NCBI RefSeq assembly: GCF_024137865.1
Contig: NZ_CP099960.1
Location: forward strand, 434,001 to 498,000
Direction: 5' to 3'
Source: Moraxella sp. FZFQ2102
GTDB taxonomy: Bacteria > Pseudomonadota > Gammaproteobacteria > Pseudomonadales > Moraxellaceae
Length of the DNA stretch: 64,000 bases
The position numbers and the translations under genes were made by a program. Below the pieces are notes generated by a model, which saw nothing but the letters and a program-made list of their open reading frames with translations, was not told the origin of the DNA and did not search any database. Of the stretch, positions 18,599-28,949 are shown one piece after another. Each line of letters begins with the position of its first letter. Within the stretch, counting starts at the first letter, position 1.

Positions 18599-19393
18599 TT
18601 AGGTCATGCTAAATAATGCCAAACTGATGGCAATCATCGCCATACCACCGACCAAGCCATACACCGTCTCATGTCCGTCAGAATATCGCTTGGCAGCAGG
18701 TAACAGCTCATCCATCGCCAAAAATACCATCGTCCCTGCAATAATACCAAACACCCAACCAAATACATCAGCGGATAAAAATGGCTTCAGCACAAAATAA
18801 CCCATCAATGCGCCAAATGGCTCAGCAAGCCCTGAGACCAGACACGCCATCACAGTCAGCCGCTTATTCTGCGTGGCAAAATAAATCGGTGCTGCGATAG
18901 AGATCCCTTCAGGAATATTATGCACCGCAATAGCAAATGCCAATGGCGCACCCACTGTCGGACTGTCCATCGTCGCAAAAAATGTCGCCAACCCTTCAGG
19001 CAGATTATGTGCAGTAATGGCAAGCGCTGACATCAGACCGATGCGCTTGAGCATGGTTTTTTGACCATCTTGGAACTGCGGATCATTGACATCCAATGTC
19101 TCGTGCGGATTGGGAATCAAGCGATCGAGCATCAGCACCATCACAAGCCCGAGCAAAAATGCTGCCGTCGCCCACAGTGTGCCATGACCATTTAACTGCC
19201 CAAAGCTATTGACTGACTTGCCAAAAATCTCCGTCAAAGAAACAAAGACCATCGCCCCTGCCGCAAAGGCGAGACCAAAGGCAAGCAATCTTGGGCTTGG
19301 GGTTTTTTGGAAAAATACCAAAGCACTACCAAACACCGTCGCCATGCCGGCAGCCAAAGTAATCACAAGCGCAATTAGAACATTATCAAGCAT
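18599..19393 (-). CDS. zupT: ZIP family metal transporter (ZupT-like)
   Basis: 264 residues, eight predicted membrane segments. The metal-binding helices are visible: TAHNLPEGLATFFA and AVHNIPEGISIAAPI (the paired HNxPEG motifs). It imports zinc and probably other divalent metals. Start 19393 (MLDNVLIALVITLAAG) aligns with E. coli ZupT. The frame is open to 19447, but that region overlaps the rpmA terminator, which argues against the longer form. It could be transcribed by read-through from rplU-rpmA or from its own promoter. Confidence 0.88.
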   Translation of the reverse strand: MLDNVLIALVITLAAGMATVFGSALVFFQKTPSPRLLAFGLAFAAGAMVFVSLTEIFGKSVNSFGQLNGHGTLWATAAFLLGLVMVLMLDRLIPNPHETLDVNDPQFQDGQKTMLKRIGLMSALAITAHNLPEGLATFFATMDSPTVGAPLAFAIAVHNIPEGISIAAPIYFATQNKRLTVMACLVSGLAEPFGALMGYFVLKPFLSADVFGWVFGIIAGTMVFLAMDELLPAAKRYSDGHETVYGLVGGMAMIAISLALFSMT

Positions 19394-19432
19394 ATCAATA
19401 CCCACAGCTGCACTCATCACAAAACATACAAC

Positions 19433-19468
19433 AAAAAGACCCATCATGATCAGACACGATGAGTCTTT
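19433..19468 (-). terminator. Intrinsic terminator after rpmA
   Basis: Minus strand AAAGACTCATC pairs with GATGGGTCTTT (one T-G pair), then a T-run. Confidence 0.8.
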
Positions 19469-19488
19469 GGCTTTGGATCTATACGAGA

Positions 19489-19746
19489 TTATTTAGCAAG
19501 TACAGAAACATAGCGACGGCCAAATTGACCTTTGGTCTCGAACTTAACCACACCTTCAGTCAAAGCGAATAGTGTGTGGTCACGACCCATGCCAACACCT
19601 TCACCTGCGTGGAATTCAGTACCGCGCTGACGAACGATGATGTTACCAGCAACGACATCTTGACCGCCAAATACTTTTACGCCAAGCATTTTTGGGTTAG
19701 AATCACGACCGTTACGAGTAGAACCTGCGGCTTTTTTATGTGCCAT
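19489..19746 (-). CDS. rpmA: 50S ribosomal protein L27
   Basis: 85 residues. It starts [24 protein letters not shown] and contains [21 protein letters not shown], the conserved L27 core whose N-terminal tail reaches the peptidyl transferase centre. GGAGATATTCTC precedes the ATG. It follows rplU by 63 bp as in most bacteria. Confidence 0.98.
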   Translation of the reverse strand: MAHKKAAGSTRNGRDSNPKMLGVKVFGGQDVVAGNIIVRQRGTEFHAGEGVGMGRDHTLFALTEGVVKFETKGQFGRRYVSVLAK

Positions 19747-19809
19747 GAGAATATCTCCTATTGGGATACCGTTGAGTGCGCTCTAGGTATCAAATACTAA
19801 TGTGGTGAA

Positions 19810-20121
19810 TTAAGCGTTGATGGCTTTGATTTTAAGCTCGGTGAACCATTGACGGTGACCTTGCTCTTTGTGGTAGTGCTTACGGCGACGGTGCTTAACA
19901 ATACGCACTTTCTTGCCACGACCATGATCAACCACTTCAGCTTCTACACTCGCACCAGCAACTAGCGGCTCACCGATTTTGATGTCTGCGCCATTGACAA
20001 CCATTAGCACATCTTCGATTTTTAGCGTTGCGCCTTTTTCAGCTTTTAGTAGCTCAACTTTCAAAGTCTCGCCAACGCTAACACGGTGTTGTTTACCGCC
20101 ACTTTTGATTACTGCGTACAT
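19810..20121 (-). CDS. rplU: 50S ribosomal protein L21
   Basis: 103 residues. It starts [23 protein letters not shown] and has [21 protein letters not shown] near the C-terminus, diagnostic for L21. GGAGAACTCAAG lies just upstream. First gene of the rplU-rpmA operon. Confidence 0.98.
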   Translation of the reverse strand: MYAVIKSGGKQHRVSVGETLKVELLKAEKGATLKIEDVLMVVNGADIKIGEPLVAGASVEAEVVDHGRGKKVRIVKHRRRKHYHKEQGHRQWFTELKIKAINA

Positions 20122-20209
20122 CTTGAGTTCTCCAGATAAACCTGTGTGCCGTGGCTATCCCTTGATAGCACTTGATAACGAACACGACAAGGATGTAAAA
20201 TAAGGCGAC

Positions 20210-20238
20210 ATTTTACTAAATTAATGCCTTAAAAGCAA
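20210..20238 (-). promoter_or_regulatory. Probable rplU promoter
   Basis: Minus strand TTGCTT, 17-bp spacer, TAAAAT, about 90 nt before rplU. Confidence 0.5.
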
Positions 20239-20252
20239 GCGTTTTTTGTGTT

Positions 20253-20660
20253 TTATTGTATCGCGCGGATCTCATCGATGATGGTTTCGATTTGTCGTAC
20301 GCTAAAATCACTTGGCACGCTAAAAATCAGCACATCATCCAGCTTACGGCGCGACCACACGGCAGTATCATCAATGGTAACGATGGCAAGCTGTTTGCCG
20401 TTTTTGCTGATTAAGACACGATTGGCTTTGTGCTGCAGCATATGATCTGTCAAGCTTGGGCGCAGGATGTTTAATAACTTTTGTAAAGTTGGATCGGTAT
20501 CATCAATAAATCTTAAAGCGTGCTTTGGTGCGGATTTTTTGGACGGCTCTTTTCTAGGCAACCCTTTTCTAAATAACACAGGCTTTAGCCATGCTGCCAA
20601 AAACAGCACAAGCAGCAATAAACCCAAAGCAATCAGCCAAGTGAGTGCGCTATAATTCAC
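20253..20660 (-). CDS. Unassigned single-pass membrane protein
   Basis: 135 residues. One N-terminal membrane segment (ALTWLIALGLLLLVLFLAAWL) is followed by a basic stretch (RKGLPRKEPSKKSAPKH). A soluble domain of about 85 residues has an alternating alpha/beta look (LLNILRPSLTDHMLQHKANRVLISKNGKQLAIVTIDD). I do not recognise the family. It begins 42 bp after the TPM-domain gene on the same strand, so it may belong to the lemA-TPM unit; rplU has its own promoter further on. Confidence 0.65.
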   Translation of the reverse strand: MNYSALTWLIALGLLLLVLFLAAWLKPVLFRKGLPRKEPSKKSAPKHALRFIDDTDPTLQKLLNILRPSLTDHMLQHKANRVLISKNGKQLAIVTIDDTAVWSRRKLDDVLIFSVPSDFSVRQIETIIDEIRAIQ

Positions 20661-20702
20661 ATTCGTCCCATTTATCAGTTATTCAAAATCATCTTATAAA
20701 AG

Positions 20703-21215
20703 CTATCTGATAAAAGTCACGCGATTGAGCAGCTCATTACCCATCACATCATCGCTCGGCTGATGTGTGGCAAGCAACCCGCCCACCTGATGAATCAGCC
20801 GACTGATCGCCGATGGCATATCCCCTGCTCGGCACTGCATCAATGCTTGATCGCACAGTGCCTGCCAAGTCTGCTCGCCCACCGCTTGATCGATACCGCG
20901 ATCAGCGACGATCTGTAGCTGATGCTCGCACAGATTCAGATAAATCAGCACACCGGTATTATACTCTGTATCCCAAACGCGATGAAGCGCGAACAAATCA
21001 ATCGCACGCTCGGCACAGTCTTGATGATACGCGCTGCTGATCGGCAGATGATTTTCGACGATGACACAGATCTCACCTGCGTGTCCGATCTCAGCTTGGG
21101 CAATGTCATCACTCCAGCGTGCTTTGACCGCCTTATTCAGCCAACGACTTTGAATCATCGACACATACATCAGCTGACGGAACAGCCGCGCCAAACTGGT
21201 TGTTGAAGTTGTCAT
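20703..21215 (-). CDS. TPM-domain protein, no signal peptide
   Basis: 170 residues. The pattern ARWSDDIAQAEIGHAGEICVIVENHL, then HRVWDTEYNTGVLIYLNLCEHQLQIVADRGIDQAVGEQTWQAL, matches the second TPM (TLP18.3/Psb32/MOLO-1) type usually found directly after the YgcG-like TPM protein. No signal peptide or strong membrane helix is seen. The start at 21215 shares one base with the upstream stop (TGATG); an ATG six bases earlier is also possible, with GGGGG upstream. Coupled translation with the 21215-22213 gene suggests a joint role, perhaps in membrane or envelope protein quality control; that is inference. Confidence 0.8.
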   Translation of the reverse strand: MTTSTTSLARLFRQLMYVSMIQSRWLNKAVKARWSDDIAQAEIGHAGEICVIVENHLPISSAYHQDCAERAIDLFALHRVWDTEYNTGVLIYLNLCEHQLQIVADRGIDQAVGEQTWQALCDQALMQCRAGDMPSAISRLIHQVGGLLATHQPSDDVMGNELLNRVTFIR

Positions 21216-22213
21216 CACCATGAACCCCCTGCACCGCCGCCGCCAAATCCACCGCCGCCGCCACTATAACCACCGCCACTATAACCACCGCCGCCAAAGC
21301 CGCCACCGCCGAATCCACCACCAAAGCCGCCGCCAGAACGACCGCCACCGCGATAATTACCTGCGCTCGTGCCCAGTGCGCGCGATACCGACGATCCTGA
21401 GATGAGCAAAAATAAGAACAGTACAAATGCCGCAGGAATGGCGAATAATAACCCAATCCCTGCAAGGCTTGATAATGCCACAAAGCCCACCGATGTGACG
21501 CCTGCACCCAAGATACGGCCCAGCATGGCGGTGAAAATCTTACCAGCAATGATTCCGATGATAAATAAAGTCAATAAATCAAAACTACCTGCATCTTCTT
21601 CTGGTGCAGCATTCATCTGTGAGAGTGTCTGCGGATCGGCTTGTAGGCGCGCATCGATGGCATCAATGGCTTGCATGAGACCATCCGCATAGCGCGATTC
21701 ACGAAATGCCGGCGTCATCTGCTCACGAATAATCCTCTTGGCAATGACATCAGGAATGACCCCTTCTAGCCCATAACCTGTGACAATTTGCATCTTGCGA
21801 TCATCGATGGCGACGACGATCAATAGGCCATTGTCGGTGTCTTTATTACCTAGCCCCCAACGATCCGCCGTCTGCATGGCATAATCAAAAATCAGCACAT
21901 TGCCTGTAGTCGGCACAATGACCACCGCCATTTGCGCTTTGCCTGAATCATGGATTTGGCGTAAGCGGTCAGATAAGCTCTGCTTTTGCGCAGCGCTCAA
22001 GACACCCACTTCATCGATCACAGGCGCATCAAGCAGCAGCTGATCGGCAGATTTGACAGACTGCTCATTGACCGCACCCGTCCACGATGCATCTGCCGTA
22101 TCCGCCTGCGCCACTGCGACCGCTTGGGCACTGCCTGCCAAGCTTGTCATTGGCGCGCCTATAGCAAGCGTCGTAGCAAGTGCGATTTGGGCTGCGCGTT
22201 TTAATAATTGCAC
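21215..22213 (-). CDS. TPM-domain (YgcG-like) protein with glycine-rich tail
   Basis: 332 residues. A cleavable signal peptide ends near AGSAQA. The TPM domain spans about 60-185 with the hallmarks VIDEVGVLSAAQKQSLSDRL, VVIVPTT, ADRWGLGNKDTDNGLLIVVAIDDRKMQIVTGYGLEGVIPD. Two hydrophobic segments follow (about 214-275). The tail from about 285 is almost only Gly, Ser, Phe and Tyr (GGGFGGGGFGGGG type). The DNA of the tail is correspondingly repetitive. It lies 102 bp after lemA, the usual neighbour. Confidence 0.88.
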   Translation of the reverse strand: MQLLKRAAQIALATTLAIGAPMTSLAGSAQAVAVAQADTADASWTGAVNEQSVKSADQLLLDAPVIDEVGVLSAAQKQSLSDRLRQIHDSGKAQMAVVIVPTTGNVLIFDYAMQTADRWGLGNKDTDNGLLIVVAIDDRKMQIVTGYGLEGVIPDVIAKRIIREQMTPAFRESRYADGLMQAIDAIDARLQADPQTLSQMNAAPEEDAGSFDLLTLFIIGIIAGKIFTAMLGRILGAGVTSVGFVALSSLAGIGLLFAIPAAFVLFLFLLISGSSVSRALGTSAGNYRGGGRSGGGFGGGFGGGGFGGGGYSGGGYSGGGGGFGGGGAGGSW

Positions 22214-22315
22214 TGGAATTCCGTGTAGTTAAAATGCGTGAAACTTATCAAAAACCATCGGAATTAACCTTAGGTTTTGACTTTATATATAAGTAATTAA
22301 CAAGTAAAAACTTGC

Positions 22316-22921
22316 TTATTTTTGCTCTTTATTGCCAAATTCTACTTTTGGCGCTGTCGAAATCGCTTGTTCATTTTCAACGCTAAAGTTCGCCTTTGTA
22401 TCCATACCAAAGACTTTGGCGGTCAAATTGGTTGGGAATTGGCGCACGGTGGTGTTATAAGTTTTCACATCTTCGATATAGCGATTACGCGCAACCGTGA
22501 TGCGGTTTTCTGTACCTTCTAGCTGTGCTTGTAGGTCTTGGAAAGCAGCATCGGCTTTCAGCTGTGGATAATTTTCAGACACCATCATCAGACGCGATAG
22601 AGCTGAAGTCATCTCGCCTTGCGCCGCTTGATAATTTGCCATCGCTTGTGGGTCGTTCAGCGCTTCTGGAGTCAGCTGCACACTGCCGACTTTGGCACGC
22701 GCGTTCGCCACTTGGGTGAAGACTTCTTGCTCATGCGTGGCATAACGCTCCACAGTCGCCACAAGGTTTGGCACAAGATCAGCACGGCGCTGATATTGGT
22801 TCACTACTTCTGACCATGATGCGTTGATTTGTTCATCTTGGGCTTGCAGATTATTATAACCACAACCAGATAGACTTAAGGTGCTTGCCAATACCACACT
22901 TGCCAATAACGACTTTTTCAT
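22316..22921 (-). CDS. lemA: LemA family lipoprotein
   Basis: 201 residues. The signal sequence ends in a lipobox, LSGC with Cys20, so this LemA is probably a lipoprotein rather than helix-anchored. The helical LemA domain follows: NASWSEVVNQYQRRADLVPNLVATVERYATHE, and later AQLEGTENRITVARNRYIEDVKTYNTTVRQFP. The function of LemA is poorly known; it is repeatedly found with TPM-domain genes, as here. Confidence 0.92.
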   Translation of the reverse strand: MKKSLLASVVLASTLSLSGCGYNNLQAQDEQINASWSEVVNQYQRRADLVPNLVATVERYATHEQEVFTQVANARAKVGSVQLTPEALNDPQAMANYQAAQGEMTSALSRLMMVSENYPQLKADAAFQDLQAQLEGTENRITVARNRYIEDVKTYNTTVRQFPTNLTAKVFGMDTKANFSVENEQAISTAPKVEFGNKEQK

Positions 22922-23375
22922 AAATCACCCTCACGATAAAATAAAAAAACTGCTACTATTATGCGCATGATTATCGCGCTTTTTCAATGATTAGTTACAA
23001 AACTAGACAAAAAATCAATCGCACGCCCATCAAATCACCATCCGCCCTTTGGATGATTGACAAGTGGGGCAAAAAGCGGGATTTTTGGCAAAATTTGGTG
23101 AAAAATGGCTATTTTTTCACAATTTTTTACGAATTATTGCATTTTTTACTAGCTTTTATTCCGATTTTGTGGCAAATTGCAACAATCTAAGCCGTGTTTG
23201 TTGCAGATGGCTTGTAATCGGTTATTTTTTGTTACCGAACAAACACACTTAGGGCAAATGGATTGACCATCCAAAGCGCATTTTGCAAGGCTTAAATGAG
23301 CTGTCAGATGATCTTTCGATGGTCGGATTGAGATGCGCACCGATCAAGGTGCAAGACACTATAAAGGATATGCTT
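22922..23375. other. Non-coding region upstream of the amino-acid symporter
   Basis: 454 bp between divergent lemA and the symporter gene. It is AT-rich to about 23200. I looked for glycine-type or other riboswitch cores ahead of this transporter and saw none. The frame of the symporter is open back to 23283, but without a ribosome site there. Confidence 0.5.
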
Positions 23376-24878
23376 ATGGAAAGCATGATTAATACGCTCA
23401 ACGGCATCATTTGGAGCCCTGCGCTGATCTATCTGTGCTTGGCAGCTGGTCTTTTTTTCTCCCTACTCACTCGTTTTATGCAGGTTCGTCATTTTAAAGA
23501 AATGATCAGCCTGCTTTTTGCACGCAATGAATCACCAGAAGGCATCAGCTCATTTCAAGCACTTGTAGTTGCGCTGTCTGGCCGTGTTGGTATGGGTAAC
23601 ATCGCAGGTGTCGCAGCAGCGATCGGTTTCGGTGGTCCAGGTGCGGTATTTTGGATGTGGGTCGTGGCATTTTTGGGTGCATCGACTGCTTATGTGGAAT
23701 CTACCCTAGGTCAGATTTATAAAGTCAATGACAATGGTCAATATCGCGGCGGTCCTGCGTTCTACTTCGATCGCTTCTTTGGCGGCGGTTTTGGTAAGTT
23801 TTATGGCATCTTGGTTGCGATCTCGTTCGTGATCTCGTGCGGCCTATTCCTACCGGGTGTACAGGCTAACGGCGTTGTGAAAGCTATCACAGGCATCACA
23901 GGCGAAGGCACAATGGTTGCGACCACTTTTGGCGATCTTGGCATGAACACTTTAATCGTAACTTTGGTGGTAGTATTGCTACTGGGTCTGATCATCTTTG
24001 GTGGTATCAAGCGTATCGCACGCGTCGCTGAGTTTGTCGTACCTTTCATGGCACTTGGCTATATCTTGATGGCGGTGCTAATCATCCTATTTAACATCGA
24101 AAAACTACCAAGCGTCATCAGCATGATCGTCGGCGATGCCTTCACTGCACAAGCAGGTCTGGGCGCAGCGATCGGTTGGGGTGTGAAGCGTGGTGTCTAT
24201 TCGAACGAAGCCGGTCAAGGTACTGGTCCGCATCACGCGGCGGCAGCTGAAGTGCAACATCCAGCACAACAAGGTATCGTACAAGCATTCTCTGTCTATG
24301 TCGATACACTATTCGTCTGCTCAGCAACTGCATTCATGATCCTAATGACTGGCATGTACAACATCCAAGGCACACTGCCTGATGGTCAATTCCTAGTACA
24401 AAATATCGATGCAGCAACCACCATCAGTGGCCCTGCCTTCACCCAAATGGCAGTATCTAGCATCTTTGGTCATTTTGGTAATGCTTTCGTAGCGATCGCG
24501 GTATTCTTCTTCTCATTCACCACGATCATGGCATACTACTACATCGCAGAAGTGAACATCGCTTATCTGACTCGTAAAGCCAACTCAACTCTGCCAATTT
24601 TCTTGATCAAAGTCGTGCTAATGCTTGCTGTTGCTTATGGCGCGGTAAACAGTGCAGGCTACATCTGGAATATGGGTGATGTCGGCGTAGGTCTAACTGC
24701 TTGGCTGAACATCGTCGGTATCTTGATCATCTTCTTTATGGCAAAACCAACCATCATTGCCCTAAAAGACTATGAAGCACAGAAAAAAGCTGGAGTTACC
24801 AACTATACTTTTGACCCTGTGAAACTTGGCATCAAAAATGCAACTTTCTGGGAAGATCGTATCAAAAATGGTAAATAA
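23376..24878 (+). CDS. Sodium:alanine/glycine symporter (AGCS family)
   Basis: A 500-residue polytopic inner-membrane carrier that imports alanine or glycine with sodium. Family motifs: FQALVVALSGRVGMGNIAGVA (residues about 64-84, written here in family form), GPGAVFWMWVVAFLG, and GVKRGVYSNEAGQGTGP. About ten hydrophobic segments. I chose ATG 23376 (MESMINTLNGII) because AAAGGA lies 9 bp upstream; the ATG at 23370 is too close to it, and the open frame from 23283 adds a hydrophilic stretch unlike the family. Two terminators follow. Confidence 0.93.
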   Translation: MESMINTLNGIIWSPALIYLCLAAGLFFSLLTRFMQVRHFKEMISLLFARNESPEGISSFQALVVALSGRVGMGNIAGVAAAIGFGGPGAVFWMWVVAFLGASTAYVESTLGQIYKVNDNGQYRGGPAFYFDRFFGGGFGKFYGILVAISFVISCGLFLPGVQANGVVKAITGITGEGTMVATTFGDLGMNTLIVTLVVVLLLGLIIFGGIKRIARVAEFVVPFMALGYILMAVLIILFNIEKLPSVISMIVGDAFTAQAGLGAAIGWGVKRGVYSNEAGQGTGPHHAAAAEVQHPAQQGIVQAFSVYVDTLFVCSATAFMILMTGMYNIQGTLPDGQFLVQNIDAATTISGPAFTQMAVSSIFGHFGNAFVAIAVFFFSFTTIMAYYYIAEVNIAYLTRKANSTLPIFLIKVVLMLAVAYGAVNSAGYIWNMGDVGVGLTAWLNIVGILIIFFMAKPTIIALKDYEAQKKAGVTNYTFDPVKLGIKNATFWEDRIKNGK

Positions 24879-24896
24879 TCAGTTTTGACGATTGAT

Positions 24897-24934
24897 AAAA
24901 TTAAGCCCTGTCGGATGATGGGGCTTAATTTTTT
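24897..24934 (+). terminator. Intrinsic terminator after the symporter gene
   Basis: AAAATTAAGCCC / GGGCTTAATTTT stem, then TT. Confidence 0.85.
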
Positions 24935-24952
24935 GGGGTTTTGGTCAATTAG

Positions 24953-24995
24953 AAAAAATCCGCTTGCAAAGCTTAAGCCCAACAAGCGGATTTTT
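24953..24995 (-). terminator. Intrinsic terminator after metH
   Basis: AAAATCCGCTTG / CAAGCGGATTTT 12-bp stem with a long loop; T-run on both strands. Confidence 0.85.
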
Positions 24996-25014
24996 ATGAG
25001 TTTAAATCACATCA

Positions 25015-28000
25015 TCACAGATTCGGATTTAGCCACTTCTCAGCGGTCTTGATATCCCAACCCTTACGGCGTGCATAGTCTTCTAATTGGTCGGTGCTGA
25101 TTTTACCGACATTAAAATAGGTGCTGTCAGGGTGACTATAATAAAAACCTGATACGCTAGATGGTGGCCACATAGCATAGCTTTCGGTGAGATAAGTGCC
25201 GATGGCGTTGGTAGTGTCCAGCCAGTCAAACAGCTTACCTTTTTCGGTATGCTCAGGACAGGCAGGATAACCCGGTGCGGGACGAATGCCGACATATTGC
25301 TCTTTAATCAGCTCTTCATTGCTTAAATTTTCATCCGCTTGATAGCCCCAGTAGTCTTTGCGAATCAGTTCATGTAGATGCTCGGCAAAGCTTTCGGCAA
25401 AGCGGTCGCACACTGCCTGCACCATGATGGCATTATAGTCATCGCCTTTTGCCTTATACTCATTGGCAAGCTCTTCAGCACCAAAGATAGACACGGTAAA
25501 GCCGCCCAAATAATCATCACCATTTGGCGAGATAAAGTCAGCCAGACTATAATTTGGCTTGCCTGTGACTTTGTCGCTTTGTTGGCGTAAGTGTTCAAAG
25601 TACTGAACCGCTTGACCTGCTTCATCATAGACGGCGACGGTGTCAGGTGCACTGCGTTGTGCCTTGGCTAGGCGAAATACCGCTTTGGCAGTAACCAGTT
25701 TTTCTTTGATCAGCTTATCAATCATTGCTGTTGCATTGGCGTACAAATCACGGGCTTCTGCGCCGACCACTTCATCATCAAAGATTTTTGGATATTTACC
25801 AACCAATCCCCATGAGATAAAAAACGGCGTCCAGTCAATATACGGCAACAAGTTTTCAAGCGGATAATCATCAAGCACCACCTGCCCAAGCGTATTTGGT
25901 ACTGGCGGTGTATAACTATCCCAGTCGTATTGAAAACCTTCGGCAATCGACTGCTCATAGCTGAGCTTCGCCCCTTTTGGCTTACGATTGGCTAGGCGTT
26001 CACGCACTTCGCTGTATTCTGCACGAATCTCATCAATGAACTCGCCACGCTTATCCTTGGATAATAAGGTCGTCGCCACACCGACAGCACGGCTGGCATC
26101 CGCCACATAGACGACGATGTCATTTTGGTAATTGGGTTCGATCTTGACCGCCGTATGTGCTTTACTCGTGGTCGCACCACCGATCAAGAGCGGCAGCTTA
26201 AAGCTTTGCTCCTGCATTTGTTTGGCGACATAGACCATCTCATCAAGGCTCGGGGTAATCAGTCCTGACAATCCGATGATGTCCACATTCTCGTCACGAG
26301 CCACTTGCAAAATCTTCTCGCACGGCACCATCACGCCTAGGTCAATAATCTCATAGCCGTTACAGCCCAAGACCACGCCGACGATATTTTTGCCGATGTC
26401 ATGCACATCGCCTTTGACGGTCGCCATCAGGATTTTACCCTTGGACTCGCCTGCGACCTTTTCGGCTTCGATGTACGGATTTAACCATGCGACGGCTTGT
26501 TTCATCACACGAGCCGATTTAACCACTTGTGGCAAGAACATCTTACCTGCACCGAACAAATCCCCTACCACATTCATGCCGTCCATCAAAGGCCCTTCGA
26601 TGACATCAAGCGGTCGTGGGTATTTTTGGCGAGCTTCTTCGGTGTCCTCATCAATATAGGTAGTGATACCTTTGACTAGGGCATATTCAATGCGTTTTTC
26701 TACCGTGTCTTCACGCCATGCTAGGTCAGCACCGCCTGATTTGGCTTTGTCGCCTGAATGATAATTTTCGGCAACTTCAAGCAGCTTCTCTGTCGCTTCG
26801 TTGTTGTCGTTATTACGGTTTAAAATCACATCTTCAATAGCATCACGAGCAGATGGCTCAATCTCATCATACAGCTCGAGCATTGCAGGATTGACGATAC
26901 CCATCGTCATGCCGTTATTGATGGCATGGTACAAGAACACCGCATGAATCGCTTCACGAATCGGATTACCACGGAAACTAAACGACACATTGGACACACC
27001 GCCTGATACCATCGCATTAGGCAGATTATCGGTAATCCATTTGGTCGCTTTGATAAAGTCCACGCCGTAGTTGTTATGCTCTTCGATACCTGTGGCGACC
27101 GCAAAGATGTTCGGGTCAAAGATGATGTCTTCGGATGGAAAACCCACTTCATCAACCAAAATATCATAACTGCGTTTACAAATCTCAATCTTGCGTGCTT
27201 CGGTGTCCGCTTGACCGACTTCATCAAACGCCATGACAATCACCGCCGCCCCGTATCGCATACATAGGCGAGCCTTGGCGACAAATTCATCATAGCCTTC
27301 TTTTAATGAGATAGAATTGACAATCGCCTTGCCTTGCGTACATTTGAGACCTGCTTCGATAATGTCCCATTTTGATGAATCAATCATCAGTGGCACTCGG
27401 CTGATGTCAGGCTCGGACGCAATCAGATTGACAAAATGAATCATCGCCTGCTTACTATCAAGCATCGCTTCGTCCATGTTGATGTCCACGACCTGAGCAC
27501 CGCCTTCTACTTGGTCTCGGGCGACATCGAGTGCCTCGCTGTATTCTTCGTTTTTGATCAGTCGCAAGAATTTTTTGGAGCCTGTAACATTGGTACGCTC
27601 ACCGACATTGACAAATAAGCTATCACGAGTGATGTTAAAGGCTTCTAGCCCCGACAGACGGCAAGCAGGCTTGTACTCAGGAATGGCTCGTGGTGCGTGC
27701 GGTGATACCATCTCAACAATCGTGCGGATATGTTCAGGTGTCGTGCCACAGCAGCCACCGACGATATTGACAATCCCTGCTTTGGCAAAGCCTTGCACCA
27801 TCGTGGCGGTCTCGGTGGCCGTTTCGTCATATTCGCCAAATTCGTTCGGCAAGCCTGCGTTGGGGTGTGCTGACACAAAGGTCTCACAGACATCAGATAG
27901 GCTTTGGATATGAGGCTTGAGTGCATCCGCCCCCAAAGCACAGTTAAAGCCGATAGAGATGGGCTTAGCATGACGGACTGAGTTATAAAACGCTTCTGCC

Positions 28001-28776
28001 GTCTGCCCTGACAGCGTCCGCCCTGATGCGTCGGTAATCGTACCACTGATCATAATCGGCAGCTCAAAGCCAATCATCTCAAATACGCCCGTCACCGCAA
28101 AAATCGCCGCCTTGGCGTTTAGGGTGTCAAACACCGTCTCAATCAAAATAATGTCCGCCCCACCGTCAATCAGTGCCAGCGTACTTTCGGTGTAGTTGTC
28201 CACGAGCTCATCAAAGGTCACATTACGAAACGCAGGGTCATTGACATCGGGTGAGATGGAACAAGTGCGAGAAGTTGGACCGATGACACCTGCCACAAAG
28301 CGTGGCTTATCAGGCGTTTTGGCGTTGTATTCATCACAAGCTAGGCGGGCTAGGCGAGCGGCTTCACGGTTGATCTCATAGGTCAGATGCTCCATGTGAT
28401 AATCCGCCATCGAGATCTGCGTACCATTAAAGCTGTTGGTCTCGATGATGTCTGAGCCAGCTTCCAGATAACTTCTATGAATCGCACTGATGATGTCAGG
28501 CTGTGTCAGTACGAGCAGGTCATTATTACCCTTGACATCGTTAGGTATATCAGCAAAACGAGTGCCACGATAGTCGCTTTCGGTGAGTTTATAGTTCTGA
28601 ATCTCTGTCCCCATCGCCCCATCAAGAAATAAAATCCGCTGTTTCAAAAGCTCTGTCAAGCGTGCTTTATTGGTGCTTTGGGTATCACGATGGGCAAATT
28701 CGCCCTGTGGCGTGCGAATAAAATTATCAGGATTGTGCGGTTTGTGAGTAGTGTTGTTATTGGCTGATACGCTCAT
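25015..28776 (-). CDS. metH: Cobalamin-dependent methionine synthase
   Basis: 1253 residues, all four modules present. The homocysteine module (about 38-360) has zinc ligands Cys279 (IGFNCALG), Cys342 and Cys343 ([10 protein letters not shown]). The methyl-THF (pterin) module spans about 380-640. The B12 module (about 680-910) has the cobalt-binding motif DVHDIG with Asp790, His792 and Gly795. The reactivation module (about 930-1250) has [12 protein letters not shown]. It transfers a methyl group from 5-methyl-THF to homocysteine. The N-terminus carries about 30 extra hydrophilic residues before the domain. A TATAAT-like -10 is seen on the minus strand of 28811-28816. I see no B12 or SAM riboswitch in the short leader. 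Confidence 0.97.
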   Translation of the reverse strand: MSVSANNNTTHKPHNPDNFIRTPQGEFAHRDTQSTNKARLTELLKQRILFLDGAMGTEIQNYKLTESDYRGTRFADIPNDVKGNNDLLVLTQPDIISAIHRSYLEAGSDIIETNSFNGTQISMADYHMEHLTYEINREAARLARLACDEYNAKTPDKPRFVAGVIGPTSRTCSISPDVNDPAFRNVTFDELVDNYTESTLALIDGGADIILIETVFDTLNAKAAIFAVTGVFEMIGFELPIMISGTITDASGRTLSGQTAEAFYNSVRHAKPISIGFNCALGADALKPHIQSLSDVCETFVSAHPNAGLPNEFGEYDETATETATMVQGFAKAGIVNIVGGCCGTTPEHIRTIVEMVSPHAPRAIPEYKPACRLSGLEAFNITRDSLFVNVGERTNVTGSKKFLRLIKNEEYSEALDVARDQVEGGAQVVDINMDEAMLDSKQAMIHFVNLIASEPDISRVPLMIDSSKWDIIEAGLKCTQGKAIVNSISLKEGYDEFVAKARLCMRYGAAVIVMAFDEVGQADTEARKIEICKRSYDILVDEVGFPSEDIIFDPNIFAVATGIEEHNNYGVDFIKATKWITDNLPNAMVSGGVSNVSFSFRGNPIREAIHAVFLYHAINNGMTMGIVNPAMLELYDEIEPSARDAIEDVILNRNNDNNEATEKLLEVAENYHSGDKAKSGGADLAWREDTVEKRIEYALVKGITTYIDEDTEEARQKYPRPLDVIEGPLMDGMNVVGDLFGAGKMFLPQVVKSARVMKQAVAWLNPYIEAEKVAGESKGKILMATVKGDVHDIGKNIVGVVLGCNGYEIIDLGVMVPCEKILQVARDENVDIIGLSGLITPSLDEMVYVAKQMQEQSFKLPLLIGGATTSKAHTAVKIEPNYQNDIVVYVADASRAVGVATTLLSKDKRGEFIDEIRAEYSEVRERLANRKPKGAKLSYEQSIAEGFQYDWDSYTPPVPNTLGQVVLDDYPLENLLPYIDWTPFFISWGLVGKYPKIFDDEVVGAEARDLYANATAMIDKLIKEKLVTAKAVFRLAKAQRSAPDTVAVYDEAGQAVQYFEHLRQQSDKVTGKPNYSLADFISPNGDDYLGGFTVSIFGAEELANEYKAKGDDYNAIMVQAVCDRFAESFAEHLHELIRKDYWGYQADENLSNEELIKEQYVGIRPAPGYPACPEHTEKGKLFDWLDTTNAIGTYLTESYAMWPPSSVSGFYYSHPDSTYFNVGKISTDQLEDYARRKGWDIKTAEKWLNPNL

Positions 28777-28885
28777 AAGTTATCCAAAATTTGGCAAATA
28801 AAATGGGCTTATTATAGCAGTTTTATGCTGTGATGATGGCTAAGTTTTTGTAATTTTTGTCGAAGTAATATTAACTACCAACCAA

Positions 28886-28914
28886 TTGTTTCAGCATAGA
28901 AATATTGCTATACT
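28886..28914 (+). promoter_or_regulatory. Probable promoter of the SEL1-repeat gene pair
   Basis: TTGTTT, 17-bp spacer, TATACT, about 35 nt before the GTG start. Confidence 0.55.
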
Positions 28915-28949
28915 ATTACCCATATTTCAAGGATAAATAAGGATAGTTT

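Noticed and set aside
22922-23375. Possible glycine riboswitch ahead of the AGCS symporter
   Set aside because: No recognisable glycine aptamer core on the plus strand; only AT-rich sequence and small hairpins.
28777-28949. Possible cobalamin or SAM riboswitch ahead of metH
   Set aside because: The spacer is only about 170 bp, shared with the divergent SEL1 promoter, and lacks the conserved B12-box or S-box elements.
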